Shown one piece after another: positions 25,795 through 32,120 of a stretch of DNA of 41,533 bases. Source of the DNA: JAMIFN01 sp035906235 (GTDB lineage: Bacteria > Pseudomonadota > Gammaproteobacteria > Burkholderiales > Burkholderiaceae_C); the NCBI GenBank assembly GCA_035906235.1, contig JAMIFN010000054.1, positions 1 through 41,533 on the forward strand, given 5' to 3'. The notes under the pieces were generated by a model. The model made no database searches and was not told the origin of the DNA. It was given only the letters and a program-made list of their open reading frames with translations. Within the stretch, counting starts at the first letter, position 1, and each line of letters starts with the position of its first letter. The translations under genes were made by a program, and so were the position numbers.

Positions 25795-26504
25795 CTGCGG
25801 CCCATTGCCTCATCGTCGAGGATTTGCCGCAAACGGCTAGGTGGCTAGAGCAAGTGGTGGCCCAGGCTTTTCCCGCGCTCCAGGTACGGCATGCCGCCAG
25901 TGTGCAAGCGGCGAAAACGCTGCTCGCGGCCTACTGCCAGGCGGGTGCGCCGCCTTTGCAATTGATTTTGCTGGACTTGGGCTTGCCCGATGGTTGCGGT
26001 GGCGATTTGCTGCCTTGGCTGGCCGAACATTTGCCGCAAACGGCGGCTGTGGTGGCCACCATTTACGATGACGATGCCCATGTGTTTGCTGCTTTGGCCG
26101 CTGGCGCGAAAGGCTATTTGCTCAAAGATGAAAGCGCCGATGCCTTGGTGCAGTATTTAGGGCGCATCACGCGCGGCGAGCCGCCGCTCTCGCCCGCGAT
26201 TGCGCGGCGCATCTTGCTGCATTTCCAGACGCCAGCGGCGAGTGTGGGCGCCGCGCCCGCACGGCCACAAGATGCGCCTGAGTTTTTGAACTCAGAGCAA
26301 GCGCAGCTGCAAGGCGTACTCAGCCCGCGCGAGCGGCAAACCCTGCAGTGGATAGCCCAAGGTTATACGGTGGCCGAATGCGCCAAAAAGCTCGAACTCA
26401 GCCCGAATACGGTGGCAGGCTATGTCAAAAGTATTTATTACAAACTGCAAATCTCTACCCGTGCCGAGGCCACGCGCGAAGCCATCAAGCGTGGCCTGAT
26501 TTAA
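25791..26504 (+). CDS. NarL/LuxR-family response regulator
   Basis: 237 residues: receiver domain with Asp62 as phospho-acceptor (LILLDLGLPDG) and Lys in KGYLLKDES, a linker of about 50 residues, and a LuxR helix-turn-helix at about 172-237 (LSPRERQTLQWIAQGYTV, then ELSPNTVAGYVKSIYYKLQI). Its ATG overlaps the kinase stop, so the two are made together. Two near-identical inverted-repeat elements begin 20 and 165 bases after its stop and are plausible binding sites, because regulators of this family often act on adjacent promoters. Confidence 0.92.
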   Translation: MTAAHCLIVEDLPQTARWLEQVVAQAFPALQVRHAASVQAAKTLLAAYCQAGAPPLQLILLDLGLPDGCGGDLLPWLAEHLPQTAAVVATIYDDDAHVFAALAAGAKGYLLKDESADALVQYLGRITRGEPPLSPAIARRILLHFQTPAASVGAAPARPQDAPEFLNSEQAQLQGVLSPRERQTLQWIAQGYTVAECAKKLELSPNTVAGYVKSIYYKLQISTRAEATREAIKRGLI

Positions 26505-26520
26505 AGGGATTACCCTAGCC

Positions 26521-26566
26521 CCCCCTAAACAGGGGAATTGCCAAAGCGCCCGCTAGTCTGCACAAT
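26521..26566 (+). promoter_or_regulatory. Promoter P1 with inverted repeat
   Basis: CCCCT-AAAC-AGGGG (26522-26535) overlaps a possible -35 TTGCCA (26538-26543); CACAAT follows after exactly 17 bases (26561-26566). The same 21 bases and the same 17-base spacing recur at P2. A transcript from here would meet terminator T1 after roughly 80 bases. Confidence 0.5.
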
Positions 26567-26614
26567 GGCCGCGTTAATTCAGGCGCCGTGGGGCGTGGCT
26601 AGCAGACCATAACG

Positions 26615-26663
26615 AGAAGAAATGAGAAAACCGCCTTCGGGCGGTTTTCTTTTGCCTGCGCTC
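26615..26663 (+). terminator. Rho-independent terminator T1, copy 1 of a 49-base duplication
   Basis: AAAACCGCC-TTCG-GGCGGTTTT (26627-26648) followed by CTTTT, a strong UUCG-type hairpin. The 49 bases 26615-26663 are identical to 27784-27832. It closes the two-component operon and any P1 transcript. Confidence 0.9.
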
Positions 26664-26668
26664 ACCCA

Positions 26669-26711
26669 CCTAAACAGGGGAATTGCCAACGCCAAAGCTG
26701 AACGCCACAAT
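26669..26711 (+). promoter_or_regulatory. Promoter P2 of the lipoprotein gene
   Basis: 26669-26689 repeats 26524-26544 exactly (21 bases, containing CTAAACAGGGGAATTGCC). TTGCCA (26683-26688) and CACAAT (26706-26711) are again 17 bases apart although the spacer differs from P1, which suggests selection on spacing. The lipoprotein ATG lies about 50 bases after the expected start of transcription. Confidence 0.55.
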
Positions 26712-26768
26712 TTGGCCGCTCACCCCGATATGGGTGGCAGGAAATCAATCAATTTACAAAGGTGTGGT

Positions 26769-27764
26769 ATGCAAAAAATTTGGGCATTGGGTTTGGTGAG
26801 TGTGCTTGCTGGTGCGGTTTTGGTTGCCTGTGGTGGTGGTGGTGGTGGTGGTGGTGGTGGTGGTGCACCCGCCACAAGCACAATTACTGGCAGCGTTGTT
26901 AAAGGTCCTGTTAATGGCGCAACCGTCCGTTTTAAAAAGGCCGATGGCAGTACATTGGGGCAGGCAACAACGGGTACTGACGGCAGCTATACATTCACGA
27001 CCGATTACCAGGGCGATATCACCATTGAAGCCACCGGTGGTAGCTATGTGGATGAAACCACGAAGGCAGCTACCCCTTTGAGCGCAACCTTGACTACGGT
27101 GGTCAAGACCAGCGGCAATCAGGTGATTGGTGTGGTCACGCCCTTTACCACTATGGCGGTGAAGTACAGCACGCAAGGCGGCAAGTTGCCGACAGCAGCG
27201 CAGTTGCAACAAGGTGCGCAAACCTTGGCGACGCAGCTGGGGGCATCTGGAGTGGATTTGCTTAAACAGAAACCTGGCTTCGGGGAGGGTGTGAACCAGT
27301 ATGGCCGCATGTTGCAGGCGTTTTCTCAGTACACGGCTACGGCTGGAACTTTGGATTTGAACAAACTGTTTAAAGCCAGCCTAACGCCACAAGAAATTGC
27401 CGATTTCAACACCCAGTTCGCCAATGCCTACAAGACGGCGAATGGCCAAACCATCACGGTGACGCTGGATCCCAATGGCTTCACGATTTCTGGTACAGGG
27501 GTTGGGGGCGGGAGTGGAAAATGTGGTGTTTCGTACGCCTATGTTGTCAATGGCGCTGCTGCGGGAACCTTGGACTACTGCGTCAGCGGGTTGCCAGAAA
27601 GTTGCGCGATGAGTGCCCAAGACAAGGCCAGCATGGACGCAAGCGTTCAGGTGGCCAAAGACGAGATCAAGAAAAATCTGCCTGCCGGTATGAGTGTGGA
27701 TTTTCAACTTTCTGTAACGCCTAGCTGTAAGGCTGGTGCCATTGATCTGAAGCTGGCTCCTTGA
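26769..27764 (+). CDS. Secreted lipoprotein with poly-glycine tract and carboxypeptidase-regulatory-like domain
   Basis: 331 residues from the ATG at 26769 (AAAGG upstream). Lipoprotein signal MQKIWALGLVSVLAGAVL ending in the lipobox LVAC; the lipidated Cys is followed by eleven glycines encoded by a run of eleven GGT codons. Next comes a beta-sandwich-like domain (TITGSVVKGPVNGATVRFKK, GTDGSYTFTTDYQGDITIEA) of the carboxypeptidase-regulatory/CNA-B style, then a helical region of about 120 residues and a C-terminal part with four cysteines. Probably anchored in the outer membrane; function unknown. It is flanked by duplicated promoter and terminator sequences. The frame is open upstream to 26622, but that start lies inside terminator T1. 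Confidence 0.8.
   Translation: MQKIWALGLVSVLAGAVLVACGGGGGGGGGGGAPATSTITGSVVKGPVNGATVRFKKADGSTLGQATTGTDGSYTFTTDYQGDITIEATGGSYVDETTKAATPLSATLTTVVKTSGNQVIGVVTPFTTMAVKYSTQGGKLPTAAQLQQGAQTLATQLGASGVDLLKQKPGFGEGVNQYGRMLQAFSQYTATAGTLDLNKLFKASLTPQEIADFNTQFANAYKTANGQTITVTLDPNGFTISGTGVGGGSGKCGVSYAYVVNGAAAGTLDYCVSGLPESCAMSAQDKASMDASVQVAKDEIKKNLPAGMSVDFQLSVTPSCKAGAIDLKLAP
26827..26867 (+). repeat. (GGT)11 trinucleotide run
   Basis: Eleven or so tandem GGT codons just after the lipobox cysteine. Changes in copy number would stay in frame and alter only the length of the flexible linker between membrane anchor and folded domain. Confidence 0.9.
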
Positions 27765-27783
27765 CGGGTGGGCTCAGTCATGA

Positions 27784-27832
27784 AGAAGAAATGAGAAAAC
27801 CGCCTTCGGGCGGTTTTCTTTTGCCTGCGCTC
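27784..27832 (+). terminator. Rho-independent terminator T2, copy 2 of the 49-base duplication
   Basis: Same AAAACCGCC-TTCG-GGCGGTTTT stem (27796-27817) and T-run as T1, with 49 identical bases. It ends the lipoprotein transcript 20 bases after the stop codon. Confidence 0.92.
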
Positions 27833-27866
27833 GAGCCGGTCGCTTTGCCCCTGATAATCCTGCCCT

Positions 27867-29777
27867 ATGGCTGTTATTACTCTTTTAGACGCGCAATTGG
27901 CTTTTGGCCATGTGGCGCTGCTCGACCACGCAGATTTTTCCCTTGAAGAGGGCGAGCGCGTGGGCTTGATCGGGCGCAATGGGGCGGGGAAATCCTCGCT
28001 GTTAAAAATCTTGGCGGGGCTAGAAAAAGCCGACGACGGCAGCGTGCAGCTGCAGGCCGGGCGCAGCGTGGTCTATGTGGCGCAAGAGCCTTTATTGGAT
28101 TTGAATGCTACGATTTTCGAAGCTGTTCAGGCAGGTTTGGCGGACTTAATTGCCAAAATTGATCAGTATTCTTTGGGCGAAGGCGATTTAGAAGCCCTGC
28201 AAAGCCAAATCGAGGCGCGAGACGGCTGGGTGTGGGAGCAACGCGTAGCCGAAACCCTGCAGCGCCTAGGGCTGGACGGCAGTCGCCGTGTGGGGGATTT
28301 ATCGGGTGGCCTGAAAAAGCGCGTGGCGCTGGCGCAGGCGCTGGTGGCGCGCCCCGATGTGCTGCTGCTCGATGAGCCCACCAACCACCTGGATTTGGAA
28401 GCCATCGTTTGGCTGCAAAACCTGCTGTGTGAATTCAAGGGCAGCATCATCACCATCAGCCACGATCGCGCGTTTTTGGATGCCGTGGCCACGCGCATTG
28501 TCGAGCTTGACCGTGGGCAGTTGCGCGGCTACCCGGGCAATTTTGCGGCGTATCAGCACAATAAAGCCGAGCAATTGCAGCAAGAGGCCGTGATCAACGC
28601 CAAGGCCGATAAATTATTGGCGCAAGAAGAGATTTGGATACGCAAAGGCGTCGAGGCGCGCCGCACCCGCGCCGTGGCACGGATCGAGCGTTTGGGCAAA
28701 TTGCGCAGCGAACACGCCAGCCGCCGCAAGGTGCAAGGCAGTGTGAATTTGCAGCTCGATACGGGCGAGAAAAGCGGCAAATTGGTGGCCGAGCTGACCG
28801 AGGTGGACAAAGGCTATGGCGGCAAAGTGTTGGTGCAAAACTTCAGCACCATCATCGCGCGCGGCGACAAAGTCGCGCTGATGGGCAATAACGGTGTGGG
28901 CAAAACCACGCTGTTGAAAATGCTCTTGGGCGAGCTAGAGCCCGATAGCGGCAAGGTGAAATTGGGCAGCAATTTGCAAATTGCCTACTTTGACCAAATG
29001 CGTGATCAGCTGGATTTGGATGCCAGCCTAGAAGACTTCATCAGCCCGGGCAGTGAGTGGATCGAGATTGGCAACCAGCGCAAGCATGTCAAAAGCTATC
29101 TCAGCGATTTTCTGTTTAGTCCCGCGCGTGCCAATTCGCCCGTGCGTTCGCTCAGCGGGGGCGAGCGCAACCGCTTGCTGATGGCGCGTTTGTTTGCACG
29201 CCCAGCCAATGTGCTGGTGCTCGATGAGCCGACCAACGACCTCGACATCGACACCCTAGAACTTTTGGAAGAGCTGCTGGCTGATTACAAAGGCACGGTG
29301 TTCTTGGTCAGCCACGATCGGCGTTTTGTCGATAGCGTGGCCACCAGCATCATCGCCTGGGAGGGCGATGTGCAGCCCGGGCGCTGGACCGAATACGAGG
29401 GCGATGTCGAAGATTGGCTAACGCAACGCGTGCGCTACGCCGCAGCCCAGGCCAAGGCTCAGAGCTTGGGCTCTAAAGACATTAAAAAAGATAGCTACTC
29501 AGGCAGTGTTGATGCGGAAAAGCCGCAAAATCATGCTGAAAAACAGCCCGAGGCCAAAAAGCGCAAACTCAGCTACAAAGAGCAGCGCGAGCTAGATGGC
29601 CTGCCTGCACAAATGGCCGCGCTAGAGCAAGAGCAAGCCAAATTGCAGGCCACGCTGGCCGATGGCAAGCTCTATGTGCAAGACAGCGTATTGGCGGCGC
29701 AACACGCGCAACGCATGACGGCCATCGACGAAGAATTGCTGCACTGCCTCGAGCGAGCAGAGGCTTTGGGCGCTTGA
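27867..29777 (+). CDS. uup: ABC-F ATPase Uup
   Basis: Soluble ATPase with two ABC domains and no membrane part. ABC-F proteins act on the ribosome, and Uup also limits excision of mobile elements and acts at branched DNA. 636 residues: Walker A1 GRNGAGKSS (36-44), signature LSGGLKKRVALAQAL, Walker B1 VLLLDEPTNHLD, the Uup-type linker EEIWIRKGVEARRTRAVARI, Walker A2 GNNGVGKTT (340-348), LSGGERNRLL, DEPTNDLD, and a C-terminal coiled coil (KRKLSYKEQRELDGLPAQMA). The linker before the coiled coil contains a copy of the interspersed repeat read in frame (residues about 539-553), and a second repeat-like stretch codes residues 82-93. Confidence 0.95.
   Translation: MAVITLLDAQLAFGHVALLDHADFSLEEGERVGLIGRNGAGKSSLLKILAGLEKADDGSVQLQAGRSVVYVAQEPLLDLNATIFEAVQAGLADLIAKIDQYSLGEGDLEALQSQIEARDGWVWEQRVAETLQRLGLDGSRRVGDLSGGLKKRVALAQALVARPDVLLLDEPTNHLDLEAIVWLQNLLCEFKGSIITISHDRAFLDAVATRIVELDRGQLRGYPGNFAAYQHNKAEQLQQEAVINAKADKLLAQEEIWIRKGVEARRTRAVARIERLGKLRSEHASRRKVQGSVNLQLDTGEKSGKLVAELTEVDKGYGGKVLVQNFSTIIARGDKVALMGNNGVGKTTLLKMLLGELEPDSGKVKLGSNLQIAYFDQMRDQLDLDASLEDFISPGSEWIEIGNQRKHVKSYLSDFLFSPARANSPVRSLSGGERNRLLMARLFARPANVLVLDEPTNDLDIDTLELLEELLADYKGTVFLVSHDRRFVDSVATSIIAWEGDVQPGRWTEYEGDVEDWLTQRVRYAAAQAKAQSLGSKDIKKDSYSGSVDAEKPQNHAEKQPEAKKRKLSYKEQRELDGLPAQMAALEQEQAKLQATLADGKLYVQDSVLAAQHAQRMTAIDEELLHCLERAEALGA
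28110..28147 (+). repeat. Repeat-like stretch G inside uup
   Basis: GAAGCTGTTCAGGCAGGTTT matches the repeat core, but the encoded FEAVQAGL also fits the normal protein sequence at this place, and the second half of the repeat is absent. It may be a chance match or an old copy. Confidence 0.4.
29480..29525 (+). repeat. Interspersed repeat copy H inside uup
   Basis: AAAAAAGATAGCTACTCAGG, then CAGTGTTGATGCGG. It codes for KKDSYSGSVDAE in the variable linker of Uup, so this copy is translated and tolerated. Confidence 0.7.
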
Positions 29778-29826
29778 AAAAACGCAGGGTGAGCACATCT
29801 GGGCTGGAAGTTTTCTAGGAGCTTGC

Positions 29827-30261
29827 ATGAACGAAACCCTGCATCTGGTCTGCCCCGCCTGCGGTGGCAAAAACCGCGTAGCCCGCGATGCCCTGAACAA
29901 GGCGGTGCATTGCGGGCGCTGCCAGCACGATTTATTGGCGGCGCAGCCCGAGAGTTTGAGCGACGCCGATTTCGGCAAATACCTAGCGGGCACGGAGCTG
30001 CCCGTACTGGTGGATTTTTGGGCACCTTGGTGCGGGCCTTGCCGCATGATGGCGCCGCATTTTGAACAATCGGCCGCCGCCATGCCGCAGGTGCGCCATG
30101 TCAAAGTGGATACCGAGGCCAACCCGCACACGGGCGCGGCCTACAACATCCGCAGCATCCCCACCTTGGCCTTATTCCAAGGCGGGCGCGAAGTGGCGCG
30201 GCTCAGCGGCGCTATGGGCGCGGCCGATTTGCAACGCTGGGTGCAGCAAAACCTGCGCTAA
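29827..30261 (+). CDS. trxC: Thioredoxin 2 (TrxC)
   Basis: Cytosolic protein-disulfide reductase of the oxidative-stress type. 144 residues: an N-terminal zinc module (Cys9-x2-Cys12 and Cys29-x2-Cys32, with the family start HLVCPACGGKNR) and a thioredoxin domain with the active site WCGPC (Cys69, Cys72) and the cis-proline loop SIPTLALF. TAGGAG precedes the ATG. It is convergent with the methyltransferase gene, with ten bases between the two stops. Confidence 0.96.
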   Translation: MNETLHLVCPACGGKNRVARDALNKAVHCGRCQHDLLAAQPESLSDADFGKYLAGTELPVLVDFWAPWCGPCRMMAPHFEQSAAAMPQVRHVKVDTEANPHTGAAYNIRSIPTLALFQGGREVARLSGAMGAADLQRWVQQNLR

Positions 30262-30271
30262 AAATACCGAT

Positions 30272-30880
30272 TTACACGCGGCGCAGCACCCAGGTGTTGC
30301 CGCCTTCGATATCGGGCAGGCGTTGCCAGTTTTCGGTCTTGCTCAGCTCGGCCTCGATGCGCGGCGCGCCGCGCGTGCCTTTAAGCCGCATATTCGAGCA
30401 CACCAACAGGCCGCCCTTGCGCAGCAGTTTGGCAAAGTGCTGCACCACAATCAGCGGCGGGATATGGCCGTCGAAAAAAATCACATCGTAGTGGTCCTGG
30501 CGCAGCGGTTCCAAGGTGTCGGCAAACGAACCTGCGTGCAAGCGGATGCGCTCTGCCAGCCCCGCATCGGCAAACGCTAGGCTAGCTTGGGCGATATGGT
30601 CTTCGTTGCCTTCTAAGGTGTCGATCTGGGCGTTGGGGCAGGCTTGCGCCATCAATATCGCGGTGTAACCCACGCCGCTGCCCAATTCCAAAATATGGGC
30701 AGGCTGCTGGGCTTGCGTCAGCGCGTACAAAGCCGCGCCGTCGCCAAAAGGGTGAGCCGAGCAGCCGTGCGCGATGCGGTGCTGCTGTGCGGCGGTAAAG
30801 CGGGCTTGCAAATCGCTCGCCAATTCGGGGGCTGGGGCGGCAGCGGAGGTCGTGCCAGTTTGGGGTGAAAAATGCTGCAT
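30272..30880 (-). CDS. O-methyltransferase (class I, SAM-dependent)
   Basis: 202 residues with a Rossmann-fold methyltransferase core: motif I ILELGSGVGYTAILMA (about 64-78), the acidic residue after strand 2 in IDTLEGNEDH, and motif DVIFFDGHIPP with the Asp used by family-3 O-methyltransferases, then LLRKGGLLVCSNM. The substrate cannot be told; relatives include catechol-type and hydroxyacyl O-methyltransferases. The N-terminal 20 residues are low-complexity. Confidence 0.8.
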   Translation of the reverse strand: MQHFSPQTGTTSAAAPAPELASDLQARFTAAQQHRIAHGCSAHPFGDGAALYALTQAQQPAHILELGSGVGYTAILMAQACPNAQIDTLEGNEDHIAQASLAFADAGLAERIRLHAGSFADTLEPLRQDHYDVIFFDGHIPPLIVVQHFAKLLRKGGLLVCSNMRLKGTRGAPRIEAELSKTENWQRLPDIEGGNTWVLRRV

Positions 30881-30932
30881 AGCAGCAATTGTGCCTGCTA
30901 ATTGGCGTCAAATTTGCCTTTGGCAATGCCGC

Positions 30933-30938
30933 TACAAT
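30933..30938 (+). promoter_or_regulatory. Possible -10 for the YCF48-RND operon
   Basis: TACAAT about 105 bases before the YCF48-like start codon; no clear -35. The leader that follows contains several short inverted repeats (CCCC-gcat-GGGG; GGGCG with CGCCC; CCCTCTAGGG), so the transcript may be structured. Confidence 0.35.
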
Positions 30939-31043
30939 GGCTCGCCCGATGGCTTCCCCGCATGGGGGCGTTGTCGATAAAAAAATCGCCCAGAGCGGCT
31001 AATAAGGCCTCTCCCTCTAGGGCTAGTATTGACTGGAGACATT

Positions 31044-32120
31044 ATGCGAATTGCAGTTGGCTTGACCGTCACCGCCCTTGTGGCGGCGTCTGCCCTCTAC
31101 GCTTTTTCTGAGCGGCACACGCCCCCATTACAAGCTTCAACCCCTTATACCCAGCACATGAATGTCACAAGTCTGACCAGCACAGGCGCAGGTCTGGTGG
31201 CGGCTGGCGAGCAAGGGCATATTTATTACAGCGCCGATATGGGTCAGACTTGGCAAGCTGCCAAATTGCCTGAAAAGCTGCACTATGCGCAAATCAATGA
31301 GCTGACTTTTGCGGATGCCAAAGAAGGCATTGCTGTAGGGCACGAGGGCTTGATTTTGCGCAGCAGTGATGGCGGCAAGAGTTGGAGTGAAACTCACTTC
31401 ATCGGCGACGGGGCGGGCAATTCGATCAATACGGCAGCGCGTCTGCCTGACGGTACTTGGCTAGCGCTGGGGGCTTTTGGCACTGCGCTGCGTAGTAGCG
31501 ATGGTGGCAAAACTTGGGAGAAATTCAGTTTTGACAGTGTGTCTGATCGCCACTTCAATAAAATCATTCACAGCGCGGATAACCAACAATGGTTGATTTT
31601 GGGTGAAGCAGGAACGGCGCTGAAATCTTCGGATAGCGGCCAGACTTGGAACACCATCACCCCCTTCTATAACGGCTCCTTTTACGGGGGGGTGAGCTTG
31701 GGGGCTGATTCTTGGCTGGTGTACGGGATGCGTGGAAATGTGTTTCGCACCGTGGATGGCGGCCTGAGCTGGACGAAAGCTAGTGTTCCCCATGTGTTCT
31801 CGTTGCTGGGCCACTATGTCGATGATGCTGGTGCGATTTACTTGGTCGGCTTGAGCGGTAGCATCCTCAAAAGCGAGGATGGCGGACAAACCTTTACCGA
31901 GCTGCGCCGTGGTCCGCAAGCTGCACTTTTGGCCATGATGCCTGCTAGGGCTGGTGGTGGTTGGTTGATGGCAACCGAATCGGGCTTGCGTCACTACAGT
32001 GCCGATTTCAAATTAGATGGCGAAAAAGTGCTGCCCCCCGTGCCAGCGCCCATGCCCGTGCAGGCGGCGGCGCCTGCGGCCTCAACAGCAAGTGCAAGTG
32101 AAACAGGAGCTGCGCAATGA
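31044..32120 (+). CDS. YCF48/BNR-repeat beta-propeller protein, RND partner
   Basis: 358 residues from the ATG at 31044 (TGGAGA upstream). An N-terminal signal or anchor (MRIAVGLTVTALVAASALYA) is followed by repeated propeller blades with Asp-box-like motifs: SADMGQTW, SSDGGKSW, SSDGGKTW, SSDSGQTW, TVDGGLSW and SEDGGQTF. The tail is Pro/Ala-rich. Such YCF48-like proteins are found next to MMPL-type RND transporters in proteobacteria that use hydrophobic substrates. The gene overlaps the RND gene by four bases (ATGA, 32117-32120), so the two products are very likely partners in the periplasm. Confidence 0.82.
   Translation: MRIAVGLTVTALVAASALYAFSERHTPPLQASTPYTQHMNVTSLTSTGAGLVAAGEQGHIYYSADMGQTWQAAKLPEKLHYAQINELTFADAKEGIAVGHEGLILRSSDGGKSWSETHFIGDGAGNSINTAARLPDGTWLALGAFGTALRSSDGGKTWEKFSFDSVSDRHFNKIIHSADNQQWLILGEAGTALKSSDSGQTWNTITPFYNGSFYGGVSLGADSWLVYGMRGNVFRTVDGGLSWTKASVPHVFSLLGHYVDDAGAIYLVGLSGSILKSEDGGQTFTELRRGPQAALLAMMPARAGGGWLMATESGLRHYSADFKLDGEKVLPPVPAPMPVQAAAPAASTASASETGAAQ

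Noticed and set aside
26622..26768. Upstream in-frame ATG for the poly-glycine lipoprotein
   Set aside because: It lies inside terminator T1, and using it would bury the lipoprotein signal peptide.
26827..26867. GGT run as a CRISPR or minisatellite locus
   Set aside because: It is a simple codon repeat within a gene; no spacers.
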